64,000 bases of DNA from the NCBI GenBank assembly GCA_020137815.1, contig CM035355.1, forward strand, positions 4,450,520-4,514,519. Reading direction: 5' to 3'. Shown piece after piece: positions 48,838 to 61,436 of this stretch; positions within the stretch are counted from its first letter, which is position 1, and every line of letters begins with the position of its first letter. Origin of the DNA: Hormiphora californensis (taxonomy: Eukaryota > Ctenophora > Tentaculata > Cydippida > Pleurobrachiidae). The position numbers were made by a program, and so were the translations under genes. Under the pieces are notes generated by a model. It was not told the origin of the DNA. It was given only the letters and a program-made list of their open reading frames with translations, and ran no database searches.

Positions 48838-49965
48838 TGGTCATTTTTTTTTTAACTTGTGCAAAATTTTTTCCGAAAATGACATAAGTTCAGTTTTTTC
48901 GACTTTTATCATAGTTTTTGTCAAAAAATATTATTTTCCAACGAATATTATGTGTAAAAGTGTATAGGAAATAGATTTACAGGCAAAATAAATTAAAAAC
49001 TCACCTCGTGAGGTGCCGGTGACCATGTTTGCAAAAGCGTGTGCCATTCCGTCAAATTTTAATATTTTTTCCTAAAATTTTCGAAAATATGCTGAAAAAT
49101 GTCCATAATAAACACCATTAAAATATGTAAGCAAACTTACTCAATCTATGAGGTGCAACCGGTGTTTAAAGTTACACTGTATACTTACAGCTACTTTTAA
49201 GCCCGTAGCACCTCACGTTTCACGACTTTTCCTAGCTAGATACTTGCAGTAGACTCAAAACCATCATTTGTACCAAAAAAGTTCCAAAAATTTTGCTCAA
49301 TGAGTGAGGTGCACCCAAAAAACTGTATTTTCTTCAAACGCTAATTGCACCTCACTCAGTGAGTATATAGTTCTGAAAGTGGCCTTAATTTGCTCATATG
49401 ACATCCCCAAACACTACCTAATCGATTCCAAGGTCATTGCTCAACCTGTGAGGTGCACTGGAGAAGTAGGTAAAATATGTCATTTTTTGAGGGTCTGCAC
49501 CTCACTCGCTGAGTAATTTTTAGAGCAAATTTTCGGTAAATCAGGAGGGAAATTGTCTAATCTTGCTTTATGCCAAGTTTCAATTCTTTATTTACTCATT
49601 TGACCCCTAGTGAGTAAACTTTTAGCTCTAAAATCGGCTTGCACCTCACCAAATGAGTAAATTTTTCCATGGTTTTCACCTCATCTGATGAGTGAGAAAT
49701 ATCCCCACCATTTCTGAAAGTTTGGAGATTTTTGATCAAACGGTATTTCTACAAATCGGGGGCACCTCACGATAGCACCTCACGGCGTAGAAATGCTATA
49801 GCACCTCACTGGAGTAAGCTAGAGACTTCGTTCTTTCACTAAATTGAACTTTTAATATTTCTCGATTTTTTGAGGTGCTGAGTAAATTTCCAGTGGCTAC
49901 AGCTATTTTGCTATGATCATTTGAAAAAATTTGGTAGTTGCACAAGTTAAAAAAAAAAATGACCA
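48838..49965. mobile_element. 1.13-kb TA-flanked element with GCACCTCA motifs
   Basis: Terminal inverted repeats TGGTCATTTTTTTTTTAACT... and its inverse, flanked by TA (48,836-48,837 and 49,966-49,967). No ORF resembling a transposase. The interior carries at least twelve copies of GCACCTCA or TGAGGTGC in both orientations, often near GTGAGT/TGAGTGA words. Suggests a non-autonomous mariner-type element. Confidence 0.7.
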
Positions 49966-50474
49966 TATATTTTACGAGAATGTGGTATTTTGTAGCACAC
50001 ACACGAATAAAACAAAGAAGAGTGAAAAGAATGAGAAAAAAGATAGAGAGAGGAGAAAAAGATAGAGAGAGGAGAAAAGATAGAGAGAGGAGAAAAAGAT
50101 AAATAGTTTATTTGGAATAATGACACTGGGGTCAAAATATGATTTGGGTGGAAGGAGAAAGAGAGAGCGAGAAAGAAAGAGAGAGAGCTTGATCAAAATA
50201 TGATTTAGGTGGATCTGTCTTACACCCACAATATGATATATAGCTCTGAGTAATTCAATTTCTTTCTTCTTCAATTATCTAAATCCAATGTTTTGAATAA
50301 TATCACTATTTCCCCCTTTATTCATCTTTTCACCAACAGATCCTTAGTACGACTGGTACCTTTTATTTCTAAATTTCTCTAGTCGTTCTCTGTTATACTG
50401 CTCCATACCTCCTCTCTATTGTATGAGTTGCTAATGAGTGGTATATAATGTGCTGCTGCCTACTTACATGCACA

Positions 50475-50477
<3 letters not shown>

Positions 50478-50569
<92 letters not shown>

Positions 50570-50573
50570 CCTC

Positions 50574-50640
<67 letters not shown>
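50478..50640. repeat. (CT)n microsatellite
   Basis: About 160 bp of CT with one short CCCTCC interruption. Confidence 0.95.
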
Positions 50641-50647
<7 letters not shown>

Positions 50648-50815
50648 TCTTTATGAATGTATGCCAAGACAGGCAGGTAGACCGTAGAGATTTAGGAAAA
50701 CAGGATAGTAATAGACACAGAGATATATACACACTGGAAACTGGCTATATTTAAACATTTTCCATCGCTTCCTTTTATATGGAAGCAACTCAAAGCTGCA
50801 AATTTTAACACAACT

Positions 50816-50880
50816 GTTATAGCCCATTCTATTCTTCTGGTATTTTAACTCATGAAGTAGGCGACGAGTCTCTGGGTCTG
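50816..50880 (-). CDS. Possible orphan exon next to palindrome
   Basis: Minus-strand frame reading PDPETRRLLHELKYQKNRMGY looks protein-like and ends where the 1.46-kb palindrome begins. It may be an exon interrupted by that element, possibly connected with the candidate exon at 52,966-53,043. No family recognised; low confidence. Confidence 0.2.
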
Positions 50881-52343
50881 GCACGGCGTGCCCGAGGGTA
50901 GTTTAACATTTGTTTGAGTGCACACCTCCAATTCCGGTTGTAACTGGTCGGGAAGACCTCCCTGAAGGTCGTGGCGGTGCGGGAAAAATAGGGTAGACCT
51001 GCTGCGGCTTCAGAAAATTGAGAAAAAGATAGCTATCTTTTTTTTCACTTTGAAAATAAGACGTTTTTTATTAAAAGATCCTTGATCAGTGAGATACGGT
51101 TGTCCCCCACCTATTTTTTGACGTAGAATCGAATGCCGTTGAAATCAAACCTCTAAAATGTTGGCAAAATGGAGAAAATCACGTTTTTAGGTGTTTTTCG
51201 GTGAAAAAAGCGTTCAAACTGGTAGTAGATAATGGGATAGAGTCCCAAAAATATCATAAATCGATTTTTTGGGTCTTTTTCGCCCTAGGAACAGAGTTTC
51301 ATGAAAATCTGGTACAACGCCTATTCTCCGTTTGCTTTCAAAGAAGGTGAATATTGCTCTAATTTAGCCAAATTTGAAGAAAAGGCGTCAAAAATGATAC
51401 CAGTTGACAGGATAGAGTCCCAAAAACGTGAAAATCATCAATTTTAGGCATTTTATACCCTAGAAACAAATGGACATGGTGGTCGAATGATATTTTTTAT
51501 CTCGGTAGGCCTCTGAAGTATGTGGAAATAGCCACAATGTAGAGATTGTGGTAAATTAATGTGAATAAACGTTTACCAAACCCACTTTAGTGGGCTTCTG
51601 GATTATGCAAGAGCCACTCTTCAACTTAGCAGGTGCTAAAGTGGGTTTGGTAAACGTTTATTCACATTAATTTACCACAATCTCTACATTGTGGCTATTT
51701 CCACATACTTCAGAGGCCTACCGAGATAAAAAATATCATTCGACCACCATGTCCATTTGTTTCTAGGGTATAAAATGCCTAAAATTGATGATTTTCACGT
51801 TTTTGGGACTCTATCCTGTCGACTGGTATCATTTTGGACGCCTTTTCTTCAAAATTGGCTAAATTAGAGCAATATTCACCTTCTTTGAAAGCAAACGGAG
51901 AATAGGCGTTGTACCATATTTTCATGAAACTCTGTTCCTAGGGCGAAAAAGACCCAAAAAATCGATTTATGATATTTTTGGGACTATCCCATTATCTACT
52001 ACCAGTTTGAACGCTTTTTTCACCAAAAAACACCTAAAAACGCGATTTTCTCCATTTTGCCAACATTTTAGAGATTTGACTTCAACGGCATTCGATTCTA
52101 CGTCAAAAAATAGGTGGGGGACAACCGTATCTCACTGATCAAGGATCTTTTAATAAAAAACGTCTTATTTTCAAAGTGAAAAAAAAGATAGCTATCTTTT
52201 TCTCAATTTTCTGAAGCCGCAGCAGGTCTACCCTATTTTTCCCGCACCGCCACGACCTTCAGGGAGGTCTTCCCGACCAGTTACAACCGGAATTGGAGGT
52301 GTGCACTCAAACAAATGTTAAACTACCCTCGGGCACGCCGTGC
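50881..52343. mobile_element. 1.46-kb palindromic element
   Basis: Arms of about 710 bp (50,881-51,590 and 51,635-52,343) differ by only about a dozen bases and small indels. Unpaired centre 51,591-51,634. Ends GCACGGCGTGCCCGAGGG, themselves a small hairpin (GCACG/CGTGC). No ORF and no clear target duplication; the right flank is a G run. Unrelated in sequence to the other fold-back elements here. Confidence 0.85.
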
Positions 52344-52678
52344 TGGGGGGGGGGGGGGTAGAAGTTATGAGAACAGGTCTGAGGGGGATGAGAACAGGGT
52401 CTGGGGGGGGGGGGGGGGGGGTATTAATATCCTTATTAACACATCCTCATCACATCCTTATACTAACACATCCTCTCAAGACCTGTTTGATGAGTACTGC
52501 AGATGAGAGCTGCAATATATCTCTGGCTGGATCGCTCAGCCGGTCTTGATATGATTACTTCTTCAAAACATAGTACTTTACATAGGTGTTAGCGCAGATA
52601 AAGTGGAAAACCATGATCATTTCTCTATCCATATAATATCGATCATAACTTCATTTTCTGGTTTCTAATCATGTACAT

Positions 52679-52787
52679 CATGAACCGACCGAATCAGGAA
52701 ATACTGGTCCCTGATTGGCTGATAGCCAGTCACGTGACCTAAATAACGAGTTCTGATTGGTTGTTTACTTGGTTCGGTCGGTTCCTA
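52679..52787. mobile_element. 109-bp hAT-type MITE
   Basis: Third copy of the family, with the 8-bp duplication ATGTACAT (52,671-52,678 and 52,788-52,795). Terminal bases mutated: CATGAACCG left, CGGTTCCTA right. Confidence 0.85.
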
Positions 52788-52965
52788 ATGTACATTGACT
52801 ATTGTGAATCCTACCCTCCTTACCCAGCTGACCCCGTAGAAATAAGAGCCCGTTACCCTACTCCTTGCTGCACAACCTTTTTTGTGGTCCTCTTAACACA
52901 TCTCTCCACTGCTGTTTTTTTATCAACGTGATCAGACCATATTAGGACAACACACTCACCGAGCC

Positions 52966-53043
52966 ATCATATTATTCTTCCAGATCCTTCCAAGCTGAGG
53001 CGATACGTTGCAACTGTTCTATGGAAAACCCCGGATCAAGCTG
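52966..53043 (-). CDS. Candidate exon of an unknown gene
   Basis: On the minus strand, acceptor TATATCAG at about 53,045 and strong donor GTGAGT at about 52,960. One frame reads LDPGFSIEQLQRIASAWKDL then stop; another opens with ATGATGGCTCG just before the donor, which could be the start codon. About 350 bp upstream is a TATATAAAT box (near 53,427) and a possible noncoding exon with donor GTGAGTAAG. Function unknown. Confidence 0.3.
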
Positions 53044-53266
53044 ATATAATATAGATCTACCCATTATGCCACTTTTGGAGTGCTTTTTTTCCCCTGCCCG
53101 GGTGATCTCCTTAGCACGTGTGCTAAAAATAAAAAGATGATTCAGGGTTTAGAAATCAGCAATGTTGGGGTTCTTGAGAATGAAAGTTATGGGCTCGCTA
53201 TTACCCATGGTGGGTGGTCAAATTTGATATCATTATCAATCAATGTATTGAACAGCTCTCATTATC

Positions 53267-53337
53267 GACAGAGAATAAGGATCGGTTGATTGTTTATTAG
53301 CCGCATATCAGTGAGGAAGTTTTGTTTTCTCCTTCCG
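53267..53337. mobile_element. 71-bp Penelope-like 3' fragment with 12-bp TSD
   Basis: Flanked by the exact 12-bp duplication GCTCTCATTATC (53,255-53,266 and 53,338-53,349). Its sequence equals, in reverse, the outer end of the Penelope-like pair at 56,535-59,627 (region 59,546-59,625), including GGAGAAAACAAAACTTCCTC. It is an extremely 5'-truncated insertion. Confidence 0.8.
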
Positions 53338-53718
53338 GCTCTCATTATCAATAAACATACACACAACTTACTCACAACTGCGTGAGCCCTCTGAAGAACT
53401 GTCTGCAGCGGCCCTGCCCCGATTTATATAGACTGGTGTGAATCAAACCCGGGTTGATTGGCCGCCAGATGGATGACACATATTCGTAATGATGATACAT
53501 CACTGAGAAAGGGTTTCCGCCCTATGAATGGAGAGGTCTAGAAGAATCGGTTGTCACTGCTAGGAGCGAGGAGAGGTAGGAGAGGGGAGTGTAACATTTA
53601 GCACTTATTAGGCTGCATGGCCATAAAGACATGTGCATTTTTCATTTTACTTCTGATCAACTGAAATTGCTTGTATCCAGCGTCAGACTCTTCTTCTTTA
53701 ACTTTTCCTCCCAGACCA

Positions 53719-53791
<73 letters not shown>

Positions 53792-53805
53792 TCTCTCCCT
53801 CTAGT
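53719..53805. repeat. (CT)n microsatellite
   Basis: CT run of about 85 bp with CCCT interruptions at its right end. Confidence 0.95.
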
Positions 53806-54910
53806 CTGGTGTACATTGCACACTAACATGCACACCTCCCACTGAGCCGGTGAGTGTTTTACTGCGTCATCAGACGGCCATCAGAGGCACAGCTCAATTT
53901 ATATTGTGAGAGGGATTTAGAGAATGGTGCACTCTAAATCTTTAAACCATGGTGGTAGTGGTAGCTTTAGAACGACTATGCCGGTAAACAAACGTCACAT
54001 TACCGTACTATAGTGGCGGTAGTGGGGGTCCCATATAAAGTTGTGACTTGTCACTGGAACTTTTCACCGCATTCTGTAGTGGTATATTTTCTACAGCTTT
54101 CTCATTTACGGACACCTGACAAAATTGAATCGTGGGATTCGGAGTTCCGTCATAGCTGTACAATAAAATTTGGGGAGAGAGAGAAAGTTGAGAGAGAAGC
54201 ATGGGAAAGTTTAGAAGGAGAATTCAGTACTCATGATCTTAATTCGATAAAATCTTATTATATGAGGGCCTAAAATAGACCAAACAAAATTGTTGTAAAG
54301 CGGTATCTTAGGCCCAAAAATAATAATATGTAATTGACCCATAGGCCTGCATAGGTAGGGGCCTACTAGGGGGTGTGATAAATGGGTGATTTAAGATTTT
54401 GGAATCTCGATCTGTCCAGATTTGAACAATGGTCCTTATGGCAAAGGGGGTGGAGAAAGTTCTAGAAAATTCCATTTAGTCCTTCCTTAAATTTTATAGA
54501 TCTGCATTCAAAGTAGGTACGCCGTACGGTAGGTGAATCGATCTGACTTCGTTCAATTGATCCACATCCTCACATGGCAGATGCCACTAGGTCAGAGGTC
54601 AATAATCAAAATGTTGACCAAATAACGCCATATGGTACATCGTTTCAGAATCCCCTAGAGAGATTCTAGAGAGAGTATGTGCTTTCTCTATAACAGCTAG
54701 GCGTCTTTGTATTTGCTTTTTCACGTCAAGTCATTTTAAACAGATGGTCAGTCAAAGAGGAGAGAAGGGGTCAGTGCTTTCAGAGGAGAGAAAGAGAGAA
54801 GGTCGACAAGATCATTCAAGTGAGTTAATGTGGGGTCAGATGATCAGAGGGATGTGATAAGTGAGGGGGCAATAGAGATGTAGGTGAGAATGATCCACTA
54901 TAATATGGGC
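53806..54910. other. Unassigned region, no gene
   Basis: No recognisable coding sequence. The ORF at 54,013-54,273 (86 residues) has no motif and lies between repeats, so I do not call it. Nothing else seen. Confidence 0.4.
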
Positions 54911-56007
54911 ATATTATACCAAAACTAATTGAAATTAGTAGGCCGGAAAGGTTGCCCTATGAGTTGAGCTACCTTTGGCACCAGTACATTCCCTTCTGAA
55001 GATAGAGTAAGCATCTGTACCCTGTCTGGACACCGTGAATGTTACGGTGGCTAAGGTAGCTCAACTCATAGGGCAACCTTTCCGGCCTACTAATTTCAAT
55101 TAGTTTTGGTATAATTTGCATCATTTTTGGGATTTTTTATCCATTTAGATGTAATAGAACAGGTACAGAGAGGATGGAATCGCAAAATTGAGAAAATTTC
55201 ATTTTTGACGTCATTTTGACGTCATAAAATGACGTCACGACGTTATGACGTCATAATTACTTCGTCATATCATCAGGATTACCTAGAAGAAGATACTGAC
55301 CAAGTTTGAGATCGATTGGATAAGATTTGAGTCCGCTATGGCGAAAAAACCCATATCGTCATATCTATTTTTAAACAGTCTTAATACTTCAGACGCGTTT
55401 TAAGACCCTTATACATACAGTTTTGAAAATTCGCAATATAGTTTCTGAGAGTTCAGACAATTCTCTTTCCATGATATAGTCTTCGTTTTTCGATTAAGAT
55501 CCGTCTTCAGGGTGTAAATTGAGCTTAAAGAATTTTGGTCAGAGTCTGAAAAATGACGACTTTAAGACGTTCTGTAGGACGTTCCTAACAATGAAAAGGG
55601 GCCTCACATCGACTAATGCACACACATCTAGTAGATCTACCAGCTGTCAAAACGAGAAGTTTCTATCTTTTTTCGTTTGGCGTGAATATGGTTTACAAAA
55701 AGCGTCTCTCCTATGCGCGCGCGCGCATATGCGCGTGTTACACTGAATTTAGGGCAAATGGAACCTATCTGTTACTTCGGTTCCAGATGAGATAGAGACT
55801 TGAAATTTTAAACTTGAGTCAAAGACCCCAAGCCGGGTATACATTCCAAATTTCAAGTCAAACGGATGAAAGGGAGCCACGCTATAGCCTTCTTAAATCT
55901 GGGTTTTTAGCCAAAACACCCATAAAACGTATAACTGCGTTTGTGGCGGCGCTTTGGTGGGGGGGGGAGGGGGGAATGGCAACCTTTGCGCTTGCCAGCG
56001 CAGTGAT
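54911..56007 (-). mobile_element. Tagged-hairpin element, copy 2
   Basis: Reverse orientation. The 5' mini-hairpin GCGCT-GGCA-AGCGC occupies 55,988-56,001 (complement), followed by the tag AAAGGTTGCC (complement of 55,978-55,987). The interior shares with copy 1 the TGACGTCA-type palindrome cluster (55,190-55,262) and flanking phrases. The terminal hairpin has arms at about 54,912-54,990 and 55,040-55,118, with tag copies at 54,947-54,956 and 55,072-55,081. The outer terminus is CCAAAACTAATTG at 54,919. The loop here is unique sequence, not a microsatellite. Confidence 0.7.
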
Positions 56008-56534
56008 AGTGAACATGTGACCAATGGATTCACTACAAGGAATAATTGTATTTATTCCTTTTTCAATCGCTGCTATTAGAGCACGTACTATTGGCTATGT
56101 ATAGCCATTCTATATTCTATGAGCTATAGTATAGGTGAATAGTTGTTGAGTGATTCACCAAGGTCATATAATTGGCAAGTTCTATAGTGACTCCTCTGCA
56201 CTGACCCCCTAACGACATGTATTTACCACCACGTCTCATAAATTAAAGGTGTGATCCAGACATAATGCTGGCAACTTCAAATCGTCATTCACCTCACCCC
56301 AGTTTATATGGTCAAATGAGCCTGCGGACAATGAGTGACGTGCGTGGTGGGGTGTTATAATTTTCCATTTTTTCTTCTTTCTTCTAGATCATCCACCCAG
56401 ATTTGCACTTTGAAAACTCAAAGATATTTCAAAGCAAAAGCTCAGTCACTGGTTGTACTTATTCGAGATAATGATTGTACAGAACTACTAAACTAAGTTT
56501 AGAGAAATGAAATAATCTGACGTTTCTGTAATTC

Positions 56535-58080
56535 GGTGAGGAAGTTTTGTTTTCTCCTTCCGGCTGGACAAATGAGTAGACGTAGATTTTATTGTAGAAT
56601 AACGCTATCAATTTCGGCGCACAGCACCATCTTCAGGCTATAATATACGGAATATACATGTTAGAAAAACTGTACACATACCAATCGTAAAATAAAAATT
56701 ACTGGAAAATTCTAAAGCTAAGCTAATTTAGTGAAATAGTAAAAAGTTGAAAAACTACACGCGGGACTGAAAAATTATAAAACAAAAAGTAAAGACTAGG
56801 AAATAAACGGGGTTTAAATAGTAAAGAAATAAGATCAGATAGTGAAATAAGATAGGAATCACGCGACTGCTCAAAAAGATATCTAGCTAAAAAATCAATG
56901 ACCAATATGGCCGTTAGAAAATACTAAAAACGGATAATATTAAGAAATAAGGAATCTAGATAGATCAGTCAACTCTTCTTTTAAATTAATAGTAGGCTTC
57001 TCTCTGTTAATATAATATGCTTCTATATCTTTCTATAAAGATACGTGACTCTGTTGTAATAATCTCAAAACTCAAATCAGGTACTGTCTTATTATGAAAC
57101 TGTTTATAGTGCACTGCGAGTGCCATCTCCGAGTAAGATTTCAACGTAGGGAGGTGGCATACCGGAGATGTTCTCCAAAGCGGTCTTTAGCTGTTCTCCG
57201 TTTCCGATGTAGATCTCTTTACAGATGTTACAGGTAATCCGGTATACTGGAGCAGTCACCTGGCAGTTCCTCTCCCCTCTAGCCGTGGACATATTTTACA
57301 TGATCTCCCCCCACAGTAAGCTGCTCCATTGTCAAGGGGCCGTGAGCTACAGAAGATGTTACGTAGTTGGTACCTGGAGTAAATATGTTTTGATAGGAAG
57401 AGAGCGGCTAGAGATAAACTTCTGGATCGATAATGAAAATGATTCAGAGATGTAAGGCAGTTTCAAAATAACACAGTCCTCCACCTGCTGCTTCTGACCC
57501 TGGTACAAACGACAGCTCTGTTGTTGTGCGAACTGACGAGGGTTCTGGTACCCATTAGCAATCAGCAGGTTGTCCACTATTCTAGGGATGCCTCCTCTGT
57601 TCCGAATCTGATGCACTTAGCCTCGCTGTGGCGTAGAAATTACGGACAGTTTGGATTTTAGTGGAAATAGGGTGGTGACTGTTCGCGTGCAGTGTGATAT
57701 TCTTGCGAGCCTCCTTGCGGTAGAAACGCGTCTGCACCTCCCCAGATTCGGTGACCCGGATGTTAGTACCCAAGAAAGGTACAAAGTCATCACCTCTGGA
57801 AAGTCAACCTCCCATTTGATAAGATGGTCCGGATCCTGCTCACCTACTTATCAAAGAAAAAACACTGCCTCCTCTTCTGTATAACATACGGTACAGGCAT
57901 CATCAATGTACCGCCCATATAGAATAGGCAAGTACGATACGTCGGTGTAGAACATACAGGCATGTATATCGTCCTTGGTATCTTTTGCCGAGGAACACTT
58001 GGACGTCTTGAACCTAAGGGGTCTAGAGTGTGTAGATGTCCATGAGTGTCTAGATTGGTACTGGAGAGTTATTCTTTCGT
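56535..58080 (-). pseudogene. Penelope-like retroelement fragment (left half)
   Basis: 5'-truncated element reading on minus. In order: RT motif YIDD around 57,905; FLGTNIRVTESGEVQTRFYR, NSHHP and VRNFY (RT thumb/linker of Penelope-like elements); then a GIY-YIG endonuclease remnant with VYRITCNICKEIYIGNGE near 57,195-57,250. Noncoding 3' sequence extends to 56,535. The frame is broken by several stops and shifts. It faces its mirror copy at 58,080-59,627. Confidence 0.75.
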
Positions 58081-59627
58081 ATGATGGGCGCCTCTACAAA
58101 ACAACCCGGGGGCTATCATGGGATGTGCCCTAGTCCCATGCAGCAGTGGTGAGAGTTTTTATGTTCGAGAGAGCCACCTCTACACCGACGTATCGTACTT
58201 GCCTATTCTATATGGGCGGTACATTGATGATGCCTGTACCGTATGTTATACGAGAGAGGAGGCAGTGTGTTTCTTGATAAGATAGGTGAGCAGGATCCGG
58301 ACCATCTTATCAAATGGGAGGTTGACTTTCCCGAGGGTGATGATTGTACCTTTCTTGGGTACTAACATCCGGGTCACCGAATCTGGGGAGGTGCAGACGC
58401 GTTTCTACGCAAGGAGGCTCGCAAGAATATCACACTGCACGCGAACAGTCACCACCCTATTTCCTAAAATCCAAACTGTCCGTAATTTCACGCCACAGCG
58501 AGGCTAAGTGCATCAGATTCGGAACAAGAGGAGGCATCCTGAGAATAGTGGACAACCTGAGTTGCTAAGGGTACCAGAACCCTCGTCAGTTCGCACAACA
58601 ACAGAGCTGTCGTTTGTACCAGGGTCAGAAGCAGCAGGGGGAGGACTGTGTTATTTTGAAACTGCCTTACATCTCTGAATCATTTTATTATCGATCCAGA
58701 AGTTTATCTCTAGCCGCTCTCTTCCTATCAAAACAGTATTTACTCCAGGTACCAAGCTACGTAAACATCTTCTGTAGCTCACGGCCCCTTGACAATGGAG
58801 CAGCTTACTGTGGGGGGAGATCATGAAAATATGTCCACGGCTAGAGGGGGAGAGGAACTGCCAGGTGACTGCTCCAGTATACCGGATTACCTGTAACATC
58901 TGTAAAGAGACCTACATCGGGGAAACGGGGAGAACAGCTAAAGACCGCTTTGGAGAACATCTCCGGTATGCCACCTCCCTACGTTGAAATCTTACTCGGA
59001 GATGGCACTCGCAGTGCACTATAAACAGTTTCATAATAAGACAGTACCTGATTTGAGTTTTGAGATTATTACAACAGAGTCACGTATCTTATATAGAAAG
59101 ATATAGAAGCATATTATATTAACAGAGAGAAGCTACTATTAATTTAAAAGAAGAGTTGACTGATCTATCTAGATTCCTTATTTCTTAATATTATCGTTTT
59201 TAGTATTTTCTAACGGCCATATTGGTCATTGAGTATTTTTAGCTAGATATCTTTTTGAGCAGTCGCGTGATTCCTATCTTATTTCACTATCTGATCTTAT
59301 TTTACTATTTAAACCCCGTTTATTTCTAGTCTTTACTTTTGTTTTATAATTTTTCAGTCCCGCTGTGAGTTTTTCAACTTTTACTATTTCACTAAATTAG
59401 CTTAGCTTTGGAATTTTCCAGTAATTTTTATTTTACGATTGGTATGTGTACAGTTTTTCTAACATGTATATTCCGTATATTATAGCCTGAAGATGGTGCT
59501 GTGCGCCGAAATTGATAGCGTTATTCTACAATAAAATCTACGTCTACTCATTTGTCCAGCCGGAAGGAGAAAACAAAACTTCCTCACTGATATGCGGCTA
59601 ATAAACAATCAACCGATCCTTATTCTC
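58080..59627 (+). pseudogene. Penelope-like retroelement fragment (right half)
   Basis: Mirror image of the left half, on plus. RT core residues GAIMGCALVP (about 58,110) and YIDDACTVCY (about 58,220-58,250); FLGTNIRVTESGEVQ (about 58,353); the linker; then the GIY-YIG region with CNICKETYIGETGR (about 58,893-58,935), better preserved than on the left. Ends with the 3' sequence shared with 53,267-53,337. The pair is bounded by the 12-bp direct repeat TTTCTGTAATTC (56,523-56,534 and 59,628-59,639), so it behaved as one insertion. Confidence 0.75.
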
Positions 59628-59639
59628 TTTCTGTAATTC

Positions 59640-61379
59640 TGAAGACAAACCAATTCTAATTCGCATGACTGTGCTGTCAGAGCATTGGCCTGATCCTACT
59701 ATACTTAATTTCTTTCAAATAAGGAACACACGAGAACTGTGGTCAGAGGATTGGCCTGACCCTATTCTCATTTCTTTTAAATAAGGAACACACGAGAACT
59801 GTGGTCAGAGGATTGACCTGACAGTGACAGTGTGTCCCTTTCTCTTAAGAGCTCTAGATCTGTAGAACACTGCATACAATCACTCTGTGCGTGTATGAGT
59901 GTACAAATGCTACATAGTGCATGCCGCACGTTGGGTCCTTTTGATTGGATTGTGGCCACCACCCATCTCTTTCCTTCTATATATTTCTCTCTCCCTCTTC
60001 TTTCTTTCTTTCTTTCTTTCATTCACCCTCTCCTTCTATCAAATTTGCTCTTTCAGCAGGCCTATCCAAGTCAATGAAAGACAGACTCAACTGTACTTGG
60101 AGGGTGGTATTGAGAGTGGCCTTGCTACGGCAGGGTGTTGGACGTGCTGGGGCGCATAATAAGTGTGTTCAGTACGGCATCTGTTATTTCCGGGCAGGCC
60201 ATCCTCAAGACGTAGCAACGAGAAACAAACAAACTCTACAGCAGTAGGTCACGGGTTTATTTCATCCCCAGCGTGAATCGGTAGAAGTTGCTTGTTATTC
60301 GACCATCCTGTGCCCCCCTCTGTCTGGTAATTACAGATGAAGAGCTTCTTAGTGTCTAGTGATCTGTCTGGCGGCGCCGGACTCCGATTCAACAGTGCTC
60401 TCAGATCGGGTCCGCGGCGCCAGACGGCAGACAGTGCGGCCCCTCCTCCTTGCATGCGTGAACATGAAACGTAGAAGCTGCAACTATCAACTATGTTACA
60501 AGTGTTACAAGATTTGGTTAGTGGTCGAGTTTCTATGCGACTTGATTAATGTACTGCTGAGTTCTCCAGCTAAAGATTCCTTGCAATATTACGGGGGCGA
60601 TATATTATATGTGCATTGTTTCACCAGCAAGGAGAGAGAAGCGGGCCAGCTTCAAAGCTATCGGTAAAGTGCAGGGGATAAGATATCACACTTCTTGCTA
60701 GGTGGCACTTGACTTGAACAACTGAATTAGATTAGACTCGAGCTCTTATCGTGTGTGGGAAACTGTCATGTATTGAGTATTAAGTATTGAGACATCTGTA
60801 AGGATTCATTGAATTGTTCATACTTTATGACACAGTGTCAGGCGACTCTTAAAGGAGTCAGGCGATTTATCTTGTTGTTGTCAGAGCACTGGCCTCAGGC
60901 CTGACCCTATTCTCATTTCTTCAAATAGGAGTGCACGAAAACCGCGATCAGAGCATTGACCTGACAGTCTTGTTGGGGTAATCGCATTTACATTTAAGGC
61001 GATGATCCTACTGTAGAGGATCAGATCTTCTACAGCTTCGAACAATTGCCTAGATTTAGTGAGTAAACCTCAGAGTTTAGAGCGCTGAAATGATGTGTTT
61101 TGTGGTCTACTTTAATTTTGAAGGGATTCCTGGTAAAGTTTTGTGGTCTAGACGTCTTTGGGTATTTATCTTCACCTGCTATATATATCTGGAGGGAAGT
61201 GATCACTGATCACGCTGATCACGCTAACAGCATCTCAATTCAGTCTTGGTGGTGGACCTAACGTGATCGCAGGTAACAAGCTGTCTGGGAGAGCAGTCAA
61301 AAACACAAAATCTCTCTCTATGTCTTATATTACTGGGCAATCTTTAGAGAGTTTCATCAACCTGCTCTACGAGGATAGG

Positions 61380-61431
<52 letters not shown>

Positions 61432-61436
61432 AAATT
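59640..61436. repeat. Dispersed repeats, no gene recognised
   Basis: Phrases around GGTCAGAGGATTGGCCTGAC and AGGAACACACGAGAACTGTG recur at about 59,670-59,820 and, diverged, at 60,880-60,970. A GC-rich hairpin lies at 60,368-60,423 (TCTGGCGGCGCCGGAC and its inverse). A (CT)n run is at 61,384-61,428. No gene called. Confidence 0.45.
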
